From: Nymphaea colorata
Lineage: Eukaryota; Streptophyta; Magnoliopsida; Nymphaeales; Nymphaeaceae
Direction of reading: 5' to 3'
Length of the DNA: 64,000 nucleotides
NCBI RefSeq assembly: GCF_008831285.2
Contig: NC_045145.1
Location: 2,396,723-2,460,722 of the forward strand
In this document: positions 11,257 to 27,691 of the stretch, in pieces
Layout: every line of letters begins with the position of its first letter
Position numbering within the stretch: the first letter of the stretch is position 1
The notes under the pieces: model-generated
Database searches by the model: none
Told to the model about the DNA's origin: nothing
The model's input: the letters and a program-made list of their open reading frames with translations, nothing else
Position numbers and translations under genes: made by a program

Positions 11257-11531
11257 CTCCAATCAAGTATTCACCACCACCAGCATCATCTGTCTCCACC
11301 GTCATTGGAGGTGTGCAAAGCCACATTAAACTTAAAAAGAACACTTCCTTGGTTTTAAGAAAATGTCATATAAGCGATGATGAGCTTGACGAGCTTGATT
11401 CACCACTCACATCCATCATCGATAAGGTGCCAGCTTCACCATCAAAGGACCCTGCCGCTGGGCCCGCCCTACTAGAAGATATCAGCACTAGTGTTAGGGG
11501 AAATACTACCAGGTACCAGCTTCTGCGTGAG
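11257..11531 (+). pseudogene. Unidentified exon-like open frame with splice sites
   Basis: An open frame of 275 nt runs from an acceptor (GTGCAG, ending 11256) to a donor (GAG followed by GTATGG at 11532). The product starts PIKYSPPPASSVSTV, has an acidic block SDDELDELDSPLTSIID and ends TRYQLLRE. Composition is that of real coding sequence: no stop over 91 codons in AT-rich surroundings, and a Ser/Pro/Asp-rich, probably disordered peptide. I do not recognise the family. It lies on the same strand as the CPI1 fragment and the demethylase, but nothing shows that it belongs to either. A chance frame with lucky splice sites is possible but less likely. Confidence 0.5.
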
Positions 11532-14500
11532 GTATGGCTTGATGTGGACTGAACAGCTTATCTCATCTTCTGTCACCTCCTAAGAGTAATTTTGGTTGTC
11601 ACATTCTCTCATGTCCTTTCTGTATTATATGTCCCTGTTCTTCAAATATTTAAGCTGTGCAGACGTGGACTTTCTTCTGCCCATTCAAGTAATGCTTGGC
11701 CTAATTTTTGTTGTATAGAATAATGCCACTAAGAGTGGGAAAAAAAAAGAAAGCAGCATCTTGCATATTTTTCTTGCTTATGAAGTATTTGCTTCCTCTC
11801 ATATTTTTTTCATCTCTTTCCAAGTTACCCAGAGGATTAAGGTCTGACACCAGTTTTTGAATACTAATGAAATGAATAAGTATCTCAGAAATTTCATGGC
11901 ATTCTGGTGTTGGAAGGCCAAGATCTATCAGATTAGACTTTTTCATTGTCTGGTTCATGGGCACGGTAATCCATCGGATGGTCCATGATGCACAGCCATG
12001 TTTGGACGACGAACCTTGGGGAAATTTAGCCCAACTAGTGCTGTTTTAATAACGATGAGATTAATTAATTGCGTCCTCTTCGTGCCGCATGCATCTTTGG
12101 CCACCATATTATCTGGGAAATTAGAAGTCATAGCTTCACGCCTGGACCACCGGAATTGAATTTTAATTTTACTGGTAACCTCTACGTTTCTTTGAGGTAA
12201 AGGCGGAGGCAGGTGTCAGCATTGTGTGGGCAATCGCTCACACATACCAACAAACAATGCTTATTTACATATACATATCGATTCTTTAGAATAATTTTCT
12301 CATTTACATATTGATACCTTTTAAAAATTTAAATTTTATAATTAATGCCTCTTAGCCAAAATTTTCTAACTCGACCTATGCTGTGAGGTCTAACCAAGAT
12401 TCTGAGCAAAGTCACCTGAATGACTTGATTTCATAGTGTCTACTAACTGATGAGCAGTTTATTCACTATCGAAACTCATTGTGTGGGCGCATATGTCTCA
12501 TTTTTTAATATCAGAAGAAAAGCAAAAGCTAAAAACACTACACGGTTAAAGCATAAAGTAAACTGTTCGTGAGACTATTAAAGGATCGGCCTTTTGTTCG
12601 TAACTTGTAATGAATCTAAGTTGAATGGTCGAAATGAAGTTTCAAGTTCGATGTGCACAAGCGGTTGGCTGCTAAGGGGATGGCTGCCAAAAGGCAATTG
12701 GATGACGGTGGTGTCGGTGCACTGCTAAAACAAAGCATGGAATTTGCTTTTTTTTTTTTAACCTAACAATACACCTCCCAACAAACTACCAAATTTGAAA
12801 AACTTGGAAGCTAAAAGCCATAATCTTTTTTTCCTGGAAGTGCAAACAAACAGGCCTTGAAAGGAGTACTCTTTGTAAAACAGCTTATACTTAGAGAAAA
12901 ATAAGAACTTGTATTTACTTCGCTCAGGGACATATTTCAAAGAGGAGAGTGGGCGTTATGTTCCTATATCATAAATGGGTGGGTCTTGCATGCAAGTTGA
13001 AGCACATTAAGATCTCGCCCACTTGGTACTGATGCAGTTCTGAACCTTGTGGGCAGCCATGGGCTCTCACCCCTGCAGACAGTGAGATTAATCCTCCCAC
13101 TCATTGGAAAGCAATAGCAAGCATCATAGATCCATCTGAGGTATACATGAAAGTTGCAACCGGAATCCGACTTTCCAAGCAATGCAAATCCATAAGGAGA
13201 AGGTCTCCCCACCGACTTTCCAAGGACAACAATTTGAACCCAATATTAGACCCGGTTCCCCTCGATAGTAAGGCCTTTACGACACTCTTGTTAATGGTAG
13301 CCCCAAGATTATATCAAGCTTTCCCTCATCTGTTGCATTTGTGGCGCACTTTCGATACGATAAAATACCAAAAAGGAAATTTACTTAACATGGATTTGCA
13401 TGAATAAGAGGATTAATCTCACCACCCGACCAAAAGCCGAAGCCACCTTCCCTTCCACTTGTTCTCAAGGTCTAGAGTTGTTTGGTACCAGAAAGTGAGA
13501 TCTTCAAATGCTTTAACTTGCAAGTACCGTTTGTGATGTGTTCCTCAAGGCAGATAACTTGAATTTCCCTCAAAAACCTCCGATCTGAAGTTCGATGGGC
13601 TCCGTTTAACAAAAGTAGCCTCACTATTTGACACCTTATTTGTGCATCATAGTAAGTCTTTGATCTTGAAAATTTTAGATCGAATAGCAATAAAAATTAT
13701 CAAACCAAAAGGAAGTTCACTCATACAAAGTGACATTTTTGAAAGCTACTTTGCACGTCCATTTATGAACCATTTGGGATGGCTAAACACTAAAGTTAAT
13801 GCTTTTAAGTACTCATATTCGGTGACATTAAGTGAATGGAATATATAAATAAAATGAGATTTTTCACTGGGAGTTCAAAGATTCATATAATGATCCTGAA
13901 TGAAAGAGGAAAAAAAATATAAAAAACATGTATAAACTGGATCACCATTTTATTTAATTCATGGGATTATGCTTACTTGGTCATCCATAACATTTACATA
14001 ACATGAAAATCTGGAGTTATTTCCTTTCAAATGTTATTTCTTTGTATTTTTGCTATTAAGATGCTCAAGCTTGGGCCTTCAATGCCAATGGTCACCTATT
14101 GTCAAGTTGGTTGCTAAATACTTTGATCTGTTTAATTATATGTGGGACTGCCTATTTTACTTCAAATTGTATGTTTCTTTAGGTTTTATTCTCCTATCTT
14201 CTCGTAGCTCCAAATATTGCTGAGCGTTTTTTATATAATTCTGATTATCTTGCATTTTCAGTGAGGACTTATGGCCTAATTTTACTGATGCCTGATCAAA
14301 TTTGTCATGAGAAAGAAATTACTATTTTTGCATTGGTAAAGAATTAACATAAATATCAAATGAGGCATTGAAACAGGACTACAAAAACTGAAAAGCCACC
14401 CTCTTTTATGAGAGCATAGCAGCAAATTCGGATGAAAACCTTGGTGCAGCTGAAGAGGGCCTATTTGATCTTGTCTTGTAACAGTTTTGCTGCCCATTTA

Positions 14501-15289
14501 CCACTGCCATGGAGAGTATGTTCCAAATAGTCTATAACATGTTTGAAGCTCATAGTTATGATGTTATAAATCAACTGGCATAAATTTTGTAATGTCCATT
14601 GGGTTTGATATGCACATATTAAGTGGTATACCTTTTTTTTCCTGCTTAGTTGTATAAGCTCAGATGTAGGGGAAATATAAACTACTAATTGGTTGATAAT
14701 GACCCATGAGTATCTGAACTTCTAAAGTGTTGGCAAAAACTTTGTTATGAAACTATTCTTAAGTCCTTCTAAAATGCAAACATGTGGAGTGCTATATAAA
14801 CTATTTAATGAGCCAATAAATGACAACAGCATTCTTTTATTATTTGAAGGAACTAAAATTCAGAAAAGAAAAAGTGACTCTTTGAACTTTGATTCGAAGC
14901 ATTATTTTATTATTTTTTTGTTTGTCCTCAATGATGACAATCTATGGATTCACCTATATAAACCCCGGCTAAGGTTGCAAAATGAGAGCTTGAATATTGC
15001 TTGTGAATAATCCGAGGAATATCACAGGTATTTTCAATTGCTGTTAAAGCATGAATTTTTCCTTAGTGAACAAGTACAAGAAAAGGTATTGTCTGCCGAC
15101 GTCAATTTGAGTGGAAAATTCATGCCACTAAACAAGGTCATGGTGACAACATGTGAGTACTTTCTTCTTTCACGAAGCTGTAGGATGAAATGACTTTCTT
15201 TGTTTCTTCAAATATTTTCACAAAACTTTTTAAAACTCAGTTTGAGAAAAATATGAAAATTTTTATATCTTATTTTGCAGGATAATTCA
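11532..15289. other. AT-rich non-coding stretch
   Basis: No homology recognised on either strand. Frames of 60-90 codons here have no motif or splice logic. I searched for JmjN and the first part of JmjC of the downstream demethylase, and for the remaining CPI1 exons, without success. Confidence 0.4.
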
Positions 15290-16400
15290 TCTTAGGTCAG
15301 TTTCAAAATTACCTTAAAATTGAAGAAATTGTTCACAAGAAACACATGGTTGTACTCAACAAAATGGGCATGTAGAAGTAAAACACAAGCACATAATGAA
15401 AACTCTTTGAGAATTTTTATTTGATCTTTAGAACATCCTTGTGTCTTACTTGGGTATACCAAAATGAAACAGATATAGTTGTTGTTATCCCTAGAATAGC
15501 AAAGTATATGTTTCTTAATGATAGTTTTCTTGGTAAGGGAAAAATTTATGATGATGTTCCTAAAGAAGACAATGAATATGTATTTCTTTACAAAGAAGAT
15601 GCTTTAGCTGAGAATTATGATGATAGATGTACAATCTGATATGCCTAGTCTTTATACTCTTGAACTATACAAACATCTGTAATAAATCCACAGACCTTAA
15701 TTCCCCTTAGGTCATTATCTATTTCACAGGAAGTCAAGAAGCTAGTAAAGATGTCAACAGCCCACCTGAAAAGACCATTGAGTTAACAAAGGTCTAGTAC
15801 ACCTATAGGCAGCTTGCTAACTACATCATATCAATCATTTTCTTCTCAGCATGGGACATGCCAGACTACTATCTCATTTTATCCTATGAGTCTTAGAATG
15901 AACTTGCGTGGTTAATAATCAATAATATGATGAGTCATAGACTACTCAGAACTTCTCTCCATCAACTAAGATGACATTAATTAGGGTTCTAGTAAATTTC
16001 TATTAAAGGTTGGGACATATACCAAATTGACGTTAGAATTGCTTTTTTAATAAGAATTAAATGTAGAAGTTTATATGAATCTCCCTCTTCGGGAAAAACA
16101 TTCTATGGTAAAATTCTTCATCTGAGGAAAGTTTTATAGTGTAATGTGAACTCCTATGTTTTCCTTTAAGAAATTTAAGTTATTTGTTACATCTCTAAAT
16201 TTTAAAATCTTGTTATTCTGATACAACTATATTTTGCTAAGATAAATTTTAAACTTTGTTATTCTGATACAACTATATTTTGCTAAGATAAATTTTAAAC
16301 TTTGTTATTCCTCATTTATATATGTCAATGACATGATTATTACAAGTAGTAGCAAGATGGACATTGTAAATATTTTTATGGCCCTTTTGCTTTTAGACAA
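15290..16400 (+). mobile_element. Decayed Ty1/copia fragment
   Basis: Two short copia signatures lie in the right order on the plus strand. Around 15345-15395 a broken frame reads TQQNGHVEVKHKHIMKTL, the integrase block that holds the catalytic Glu. Around 16320-16375 another reads YVNDMIITSSSKMD, which resembles the reverse transcriptase YVDD block with Asn at the first Asp. The frame at 15421-15639 between them may be a degraded linker. No LTRs were found. The piece lies just upstream of the demethylase exons. Confidence 0.6.
16211..16310. repeat. 46-bp tandem duplication
   Basis: Two copies of an AT-rich 46-bp unit (16211-16256 and 16257-16302) plus 8 bp of a third. They appear identical, which suggests a recent slippage event within the copia remnant. 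Confidence 0.9.
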
Positions 16401-16784
16401 AATAAGTTGGTTGGCTTGCCAAAGTTTGAACTTATTGTCATTTTCTTCCCACTACATGATTTTATTTAATTTTTGTGCACAACAAAGTTGAACAGAAGAT
16501 AACCCCCATTTGTTTTTCTTTTTTCATTTTTTAATGTCAAAGTAAAGCTTAGAATTAGCTCTGCTTTATACTTTTTCCTATAGAATTTTGTGACTTTTTT
16601 TTTATTTGGTCAACATTTGGATAAATCCAGCTGAAGTTGGTTCTGTTGATTATCATTTTTAGGTTTCGATAATGCATATACTTCACAATCCAAGAGGTAT
16701 CGATCATTTTGTAGTGGTTCAATCTGCTTTCAAGCTTATTATTTTTGCTTTCGGTTGAACATTAATCTTTAACAACTCATTTAG

Positions 16785-19762
<2,978 letters not shown>

Positions 19763-21420
19763 GTAAGAATGTCTTCATTCTTCTTTTACTGTAACCTTGA
19801 AGGATGGAAAGTACAATATGGAAATTATCAATGACATCTGTATAGGCCATTGGGTAAAGTTTAGCTTAGTGCTTTTGTCAGTATTGGCCAGAGCAGGATT
19901 TTTATAGCTGTTATTCTCCCCCCAAGGCCAAATATAATGCTCACAATTTATTGGGTTCATTGTTACTTTGACTTCATCAGTAAATACCAAATCCATATAA
20001 AAATGGGTAGCTAGAGGTAGATACAGGTAACCATACCTATGCTCCATGTGTTGAAATATCCAATCATTTTCCATGGATGGTGTTCCATTGAATACATGGG
20101 ACGTATCGGTCTGTCACCTTATTTTTAAAATTCTTGAATTAAAGAATAATTCAAACTATTTTGATTGATTTTAAATATGACAAAAATAAGAAACATGATA
20201 ATGATTATCCTTGCATTGTATTGGCAAGATGGCCGATTCAACACACATCCACTGATGTGGAACGATATTAATAATTAATAACACTGACCCACGTTCTTCG
20301 ACCTAAATTTATCATGTCAAGTGATAGAAATATACTTTTTACAAAATGTATTTTACATAGTTTAAAATTTTAATCATTTCAATGTAGAACAAAGAAAATC
20401 AATGATATAATAACTTAGTGGATCATCAAAAAAAGGAAAATTAAAAATATGGAATTAAAATGATTCGTAATTTTATTTCTAAAAAATGAATTGATTCAAA
20501 GTGAAAAAAATGTGTTAAGTATGCCAACACCATCACATTCTGTAAAAAGACAGGAGAATTTGGAAAACACCATTTAATTTCTCCTAAATAATTTTGCCGT
20601 TGCCTATTTATTAAAAGATATTCTCTGGATCAAATGTTTGTCGGTAATTATGTGTCAAACACGTTCATTTATTGCATTTGACAAAAAACTAAAGCAAAGC
20701 ATTTTCAAAGAAAAAACGTTTTTGGTGCTTTAAATAAATTCCAAAAAAAAATCATATCCAAGCCTACCTTTTCTATAATTTTAAAAGTGGACCACATCAT
20801 ATTTTTTTAAATAACATGCTCTCGTAAAAACTATCAAATACGGATTTCAATCCAACATCCACTAATATGGGGAGCCAAGCTGATTTCTTTGTTTTAATAC
20901 AATCCTCTTATCACAAAATTACTTTTTATGACTTCAGCTAACATTTCACTTTTTAAAATAGGAATTTTACTTCCTGCCTTCATTTTGCCATTTAAATTAA
21001 AAAACACAGTCCTTAGATAAATTTCAATAACATTGTATTAGTTTGAAATCGTAAGAAAAAAGAAGACCCCAACAAAGAATCTACAAATAAGTTTGCGTTA
21101 TTACTATAAAAAGGTACGGACGGCAATTACCGTGAATCATGAATTGCATCACATTTTCATAGTCAAAACATTGTTCAAAATAGAAGGAATTTAGTTCAAA
21201 ACATAGGATTTGCATTGTAGATCATCGCCTCAAAATCTACCGTGGAAAAACCCTTTAGGATAAATATGAGTTTTACGTTTGTAAATTTTCGGCATAAAAA
21301 TTTACCCTGTGACGCACCCCACAGGATAAGCTCTGGGTCACATCCTGAAGCAAATCGTTCCGAGGCGCTTCTAGAAGATCGTTGTAGTTGCCGACCTTCT
21401 TTATGTAAATAAAGCAACGT
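19763..21420. other. AT-rich non-coding stretch after the demethylase
   Basis: No final demethylase exon is recognised after the GTAAGA donor at 19763. The 20100-21190 part is very AT-rich with no coding or element signature. Confidence 0.4.
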
Positions 21421-21421
21421 T

Positions 21422-21727
21422 ACGTGAATAAAGAAGAAGGAATGTTACACGTGTCAAAAAAGTGACCACGTGGCCTCCCATTGAAGAAAAGACGAAGCGG
21501 CTACTGTAGCAGTTACTGTAGCACTTCGGCGGACACTGTAGCGCACTGTAGCACTTTTTGGCTTTTTGGACACGTTCGACTGCCACCTCATCCAGCACAC
21601 GACAGCTGTCCACCTTCGAGTTCCTTCGAGTGTAACTGCTTTTGTTTGTTTGCGTTTATCTTGTTCGGGAAGGAATCCTATTCCTTTTCCATATTGTAAT
21701 TTGTTTTCAAGTCCGGTGCCTATAAAG
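21422..21727 (+). promoter_or_regulatory. Promoter-like block: G-boxes, ACTGTAGC repeats, TATA box
   Basis: Two palindromic CACGTG G-boxes stand 19 bp apart (21448-21453 and 21467-21472), with a third ACGTG core at 21422-21426. Four copies of ACTGTAGC follow at 21503, 21515, 21535 and 21545. A TATAAAG box is at 21721-21727, followed by a CT-rich leader. In plants, paired G-box/ABRE cores bind bZIP and bHLH factors; whether they act here is inference. The layout (TGTTACACGTG at 21443, TATA about 280 bp later, pyrimidine-rich leader) also fits the U3-R of a small LTR, but I could not find its end or a target duplication. Confidence 0.55.
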
Positions 21728-22125
21728 GCACCACCCCAGCGTCTGTATCTATCATCCTTCAACACATCCATCCATCCACCTCCGAGTGCTTGCTTTCGAG
21801 TGCTTGAGTCCTCTCCCTTCCTCGCTCTCCTTCCTTTTCTTCTCTACTCCCCTTTTCTCCCATGCTATTGTAAAAAGCGTACCGGCTCTTTTCATGCATA
21901 AATTCGGCCCCCTCTTATAACTGGCGAATATTCATTTTAAAAAACATTCTAACATAACTTTTCTTGTTTTGCCAAAAGCCTAGTATTCAGTCTCTTGCTT
22001 TGGGTAAAGTTTGACTGATATTATCCCTCTAATGTTCTGGAAACTTCGAATAAACCTGTATAATATAAAATCATAGTTTGACAAACAAATCAAACCTGAT
22101 CTTCATTTGCATGAAACCCTTGCAG

Positions 22126-22300
22126 GAATTAATCCCTCTTGAACTCCAGTCTGAAGTGGAACTAGCCTGTGTACTAAAGAATCAGGAATGCGCAACCTAC
22201 AAAAACATGAAGCTTTTGGCAAACAAAGATTGCAAAGTGCATTCCTCTGAAATTTATAGGATGGCCAGTCATCTAGTCAATGCAGAGACAGGCAAAACAG
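22126..22300 (+). pseudogene. Possible orphan exon, family unknown
   Basis: An open frame begins just after an acceptor (TTGCAG) and reads ELIPLELQSEVELACVLKNQ and on to VNAETGKTG, meeting a possible donor (CAG followed by GTGGCC) at 22301. The peptide is polar and helical in character. I do not recognise it, and no partner exon was found. It could be a chance frame. Confidence 0.3.
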
Positions 22301-22409
22301 GTGGCCTTCTAAACCTTTTTTTCTTCGGTCAACTAGCTGAGAAGGAAAGAGAGAGCCCTCACACATTATCCCAGGCATTCATCGCCCATCTCGGCCATTG
22401 TCGATAGAG

Positions 22410-25010
22410 AGAGAAAATGAGTGCCCTGACATTGCAGCTCTTTTCACATCCTACCTCGTTCACTTGTTTGTTTTTCCTCATTTGAAGGTGAAATTTCACC
22501 TGTGGAAAGTTCCCTTGAGAGAGGGTGGATGAGTTGACATTTCACCTCATCCTAAAACGAGATGCGTTTGATGAACTAGAAAAAGTTCACTTGGAGAAAT
22601 TTATTGGTGTTTGATGGCTAAGTGAGGGAATGAGGGAAAAACGGTTAAATAACTATTATAAATATGTATTTATCACTACTTCATTTTAATGTATTTCATG
22701 CAACACTTCAAACAAACGTGTGTTCATCAACACTTGATCTTAACTAACTATTTTAATGTTAGACAACATGACACAATACTATTATATGATACTAATCTTT
22801 TACCCAGTTCTCCGTATGGGTCGGAAGTAGCTGCAGATAAAAAAATATTGTATGAGCAAGTAGGTCTGCCATCACGGTGGTTCTCAATATGTCTGCAAGG
22901 CTGAATCATTGCAATCCACAACTCAAAGACGGGAGAGAAGTGACAAAAGGGGAAGAGAAAATGACAAAATGAAGAGGGGAAACAACATTTCGTGTTGGAC
23001 CCCTCATAAGCATTTTAACAAACAGTAATCCACAAGCTGTAACATATAAAGCTTAACAGAATGTAAATGGGAAAATCAAGTGCACAGACAAGCGGAAGTC
23101 CTTTGGCTGGTGTGGCTTGTGCCGAGATGAAGAAAGGAAGCACACGAAAAAAAAAAAAAAACACCATGGGGAACACGACATCAATAAAACATTTAACATT
23201 ATGACAAGAACGAGCAAACGGGGGCAATCAAGCATCAGAGCATAATATATAATGCACACTGGGAAGGGGCAAAGAAGCACATAGAAACGGAAATGAGAGA
23301 GAGCGAGAGAGAGAGAGAGAGAGAGAGAGGAAGGTTCCCACTTTCAGCAGCGTGAAAAACCCTTACCTGTGGATGTATGCCTGCTGAAGACAGAAGGCTG
23401 CCAAAGTATGAAAAACCTTTGCGCTGGAGAGTATCTTGCACCGGATGATGCTTGCGGTGGTAGATGCAATGGCGTTCAAGATGGTAAACTTTACCTGGGT
23501 AGATAATCAAACTTTTTACCCTGGTAAGTTTCAACCAAAAAGTAGTACTTTCACCAGGTAAACTACTCAGCGTTTGATGGAAGAGAGGAAATCCACGCCA
23601 TTTCCCCTCTTTTACAGTGTTTCACCCCATAAACAGACGCACCCTTAGTATCATTTAGGAGGATGGAACAAAGACTGAAAACCGACGTAAACATTAGTGC
23701 ATAGAGAGCAAGTCAATTGATTTTGGGAACAACACAGCTTCAAATTTTGATATGTGGACTGTTGGAGATAAATCAAATTCCTCTCAAATGGATTGAGGGT
23801 CTGACCAAAATTATAACAAGAACATCCCAAAGAGCATATAACCCTCATCCCCAACTCAATTACATATCGCATGCGGGTTTCTCATATATGCAGATTCAAG
23901 TCACTCTATACAGTTAACCAGATTCATCAGTGATTTCACCAAATGCCATATTCAATGTTTGCATCTAAATACAAAGGTATTTCAGCATCTTCCTTCTGCC
24001 CACATGCTAAATTATGAGGAACAATTCACCTAATGACATGGTTTCCTCAATGTGAGAGGTTCATATTACTTGTACATGACATAGATGGAACATGGAATGA
24101 TAATGAACGAAAATGGAAAGTCAATGTGGTTTCAAGAACCACATACACAACAACCGTCATGTTTATCTTCTGGGGCTCTTCCCATGGCTACTATGTTAGT
24201 TTGCCATTGGCAGCAGCCTACATCCCAGTGATTGCTATGGGTCACCCTTGACATAGGTCTTGTACACAAAAACCATTGTGCAAGGGCTGAGCCACAGCTA
24301 AAAATTTTTTGGGCATGACTGCATATTGTGTTGGCAACAAGCAGAGTGGCTGCGGCAAAAAAAATTTTTGGGCATGGCTCCATATTTTATTGGCAAAAAA
24401 TGTAGACATTGAAAAAAAATTGCTACATCTAAAACCAGTTAATAATGTGGCCCTACGCATTACTGCATGCATGAGCATTTCAGTTGCAACATTATATAAA
24501 TATAAATATAGATCAAAAGTTTCAAAAATTGAAATATAGTGAACAAAAAGTATCCACTATTGTGATTACACAGCATGTTCAAACCAAGACTTTTATAAAA
24601 TATCTGGCTTTTACAAATTGAAATTTTTATGTTATTGATCAAAATTAATAACTGGTAAACTGCCATCAAGCTCAATTTATCAGCCTTCTTAGTATTGTGC
24701 ACCTTCACTGCAACATTTTAATTATCTGTGTGCAAAAAAGTATATCATGGCGGTCCATTATGGTTGTGATCTTATGATAAGAATTAAGGACATTCAACCA
24801 AAGATATGTTCGCTTCAGTTACCTAACATTAACAAGAAAGTGACATCTCTTCTCACTTATGTAGGGATGGCCTACAGACAAACGAGAAAGGTAGTAATAA
24901 CTTTCTTGTTTGGCACCAAACATGAACAGTTTAAGTGGCAGTAAAACTGTATTGATTAGCAAAAAAGAGAAAATAAGGAAGAGAAATCAAATAATAAAAT
25001 CAATCTGCTG
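22410..25010. other. Non-coding stretch with a GA microsatellite
   Basis: No homology recognised. A GA repeat lies at about 23297-23330 and a poly-A run at about 23148-23161. Short frames are chance. Confidence 0.4.
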
Positions 25011-25242
25011 CCAGTAAGTGAACCAGCACCATAGACTGATCTCATTTGATGCACAAAAGTCAGATAATAATATTAATCTGCAGCTAGTAAGTGAACCAGA
25101 ACTATGGGCTAATCCCATCTGATGCACCAGTAAGTGAACCAGCACCATAGACTGATCTCATTTGATGCACAAAAGTCAGATAATAATATTAATCTGCAGC
25201 TAGTAAGTGAACCAGAACTATGGGCTAATCCCATCTGATGCA
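25011..25242. repeat. 116-bp tandem duplication with internal half-repeats
   Basis: Two copies, 25011-25126 and 25127-25242, appear identical by eye. Each unit itself holds two diverged half-units that begin AGTAAGTGAACCAG, so an older internal duplication was followed by a recent duplication of the pair. There is no coding content. Confidence 0.92.
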
Positions 25243-27690
25243 CAATGCCCTTATCTATATTATTTTTTTCAGGTTTAATCATAGTTAAAGCACACTCTCT
25301 TTCTCCACCAATCTGGTGATGCATATCTCACCTATAAATTCCTCTTACCATAGGTTTTTAGAATCGGTGTGTGGATGAACCTGCTTTTTTTCAAAGGATC
25401 TTATCATTTCTTATCAGGAATGCTTGTGCAATTTACCTTGGTGCATATCATTTATTTGTAAGATAGAGTGAAGTGTTAATTAAATCACTTGTAAATTAGT
25501 TCAATAAATTTATACCCGTTATAAATTGAAGTTCACTTTGAAAGAACAAAACTATGTTCCTCTATGTTGATTATGTTCACTCAACACAAATGAACTAAGG
25601 ATTTAGCTTAGCAATTAGACCTAAGCATCAGCCCACCCCATAAGAGTTGGGTGCAGGCTGACCCGGTACACGAAACCTGAGCCCGGGGCCGGCCCAACCC
25701 AGTTACAATAAAAAATGTTTTCTTAAAGAGAAAATAATTTTTTGAATATAAAATATATTTTTAATAATATAATATATATTTTTAATAAAATAAAAATATA
25801 TTTTTTTATTTGTTATCGGGCTGAATCGGCCCCTATTGGGCAGACCCGGGCCAGTTTTTGTGGGCCCAGGCTCGGGCCAGATGCCCAGGTCCGATGGGAA
25901 TTGCAAGAAGTCATTCAAATCTAGCTCAGCCTACGCTGAAGCCTAAAGGACCTGGCCTCAGTTTAGCTGCCCAAGCCTAAGGATGGATTGGTCAGTTTAC
26001 TCAAACATGTCTACTATCTATTTGCCTTATACATTTTGATCAAGAGGTTAGGAGAAGCAGATGTTCTGGAACTCCAGTCATGGCAGAAAATTTTCCTTGA
26101 CAGACAGATTTGAACATTCCAAAATGCTAGTCTGGCTATGAAAGAACTTTTGTCATTCCATCTTGGCATCCTATAAAATCTTTTGAATCTTAAAATATGG
26201 ATGTGATTACTACAATAATACATGATGCTGACCAGCAAGATATAGAGTACTGCAATCTTGTCTATGCCGGTTTGGAATGAGAAGGAATTGAAGCAATAGG
26301 CATTATCATGTCTGCACTTAGTTAGATTGCAACATTGCAGAACCAGATTCCAACAATTGAAAGTAAGAACCATTTCTCAAGCTTACTAACTATAAAAGAA
26401 GTGCAACCCACAACCATGATGATCAGCAACATTTTTTCTTTTAACTTAAAGCAAGAATGGTTTGCTTATTTCAAGTGGTTTGATTAGTAAGAGCATCAAT
26501 TAGCCAAGGAGAGACCTTGTTAGGAAATTAGAAAGGACAATTTCAAGGGGAAAGCCCACAAGTAAAAATTTCAAATTTCTAATATTTTTCCTTTAAATTA
26601 AAATGCAAATGGTTTGCTTACTTAAAATTATTTGATGACAAGAGCATCCGTCAGCAGGAGAAACCTTCTTGGTAGGTGGTTGTCTACTAGAAGTTCTTAT
26701 ATCACTTCAAACATAAATAAGGTAAAAAAAGGTTTTATGAGAAAGACCTAAAACCATAATGTAAGAATGTTGTTGTGCCACTAGCCTTCAAAGACACAAT
26801 TGCTTCTGCTAAAAGCCTAAAGAGGCATGAACATCTTGCAATGAATTCTTATGAAATGCTGTAAAACTAAAGACCCGACCACATGGTTATATGTGATGAA
26901 AGATATATAAAATGAACAATTGACCATTTAATTCAAGGACTCCCCTTCGTAAGAGAAGTTCCAGGAAACAAATACAAATTCATATATGCTTGCATTGAGA
27001 GCAACAATCATGTACAAACAAGTGAACATGAACATAATGTATATTACTTAAATAAATGTGGAATAAAAACATTCTTTACGGCTGGTACATAACAGTTTGA
27101 AAACTAAATTACTTCACACACATATATATTATAAACAATAGGTTGAACAAGAGAAAAACCCAAGCCTAACAAATTCCTAATTTTTCAAAACAAAGATGAC
27201 AAAGGAGAGTTACCTAGAAACTATTGTACTCCTACTTCATTTTCAACTGCACATCTTTTTTGATTGCTCATATGTTAATAGGCCCAAGGAACATCCTAAG
27301 AAATCTATCTATACATCAAACCCACAGTACTAGTTTATAGACTTTATGCATAGAGTTATTCAAATGCCAAAAATAATTTGAATTACATTTTATACATCGT
27401 AATAGCACATAAACATGCATAAGCAATCTACATGTTAATAGGTATTGCTATTTTGATTTGCTTTCAAAGTTTTCCTGTTTTCAGGTTCTTTTATAAAATT
27501 GACCGTATAGATGTGGCTTCATGGTTTGTCAGCGAGAATCTGAAGGAAAACCAATCACTCTTTGTATATTTTCAAGTCTTCTAAAATATTTTTTTTCCTT
27601 AAAAACATATAAGTAGGCATGCAAACAAAAATGAACCGCCCACAATTATGTTATTGAGTTTACCTAGGACGCTCACTTGAAAAGATATTA
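25243..27690. other. Non-coding stretch with a GC-block/AT-core repeat
   Basis: At about 25630-25960, GC-rich blocks holding GGGCCCAGGCTCGGGCC-like motifs flank a roughly 100-bp core made almost only of A and T. It may be a dispersed non-autonomous repeat. The rest shows nothing recognisable. Confidence 0.4.
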
Positions 27691-27691
27691 T

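Noticed and set aside
12964-13407. Overlapping frames on both strands with a less AT-rich composition
   Set aside because: No motif recognised and no splice signals. May be old repeat sequence, but not supportable as a gene.
21443-21954. A complete 512-bp solo LTR from TGTTAC to CTAACA
   Set aside because: The ends look LTR-like, but the flanking bases do not form a target duplication, so only the promoter-like block is reported.
23235-23534. Frame with a poly Ser-Leu run
   Set aside because: Due to the GA microsatellite near 23300.
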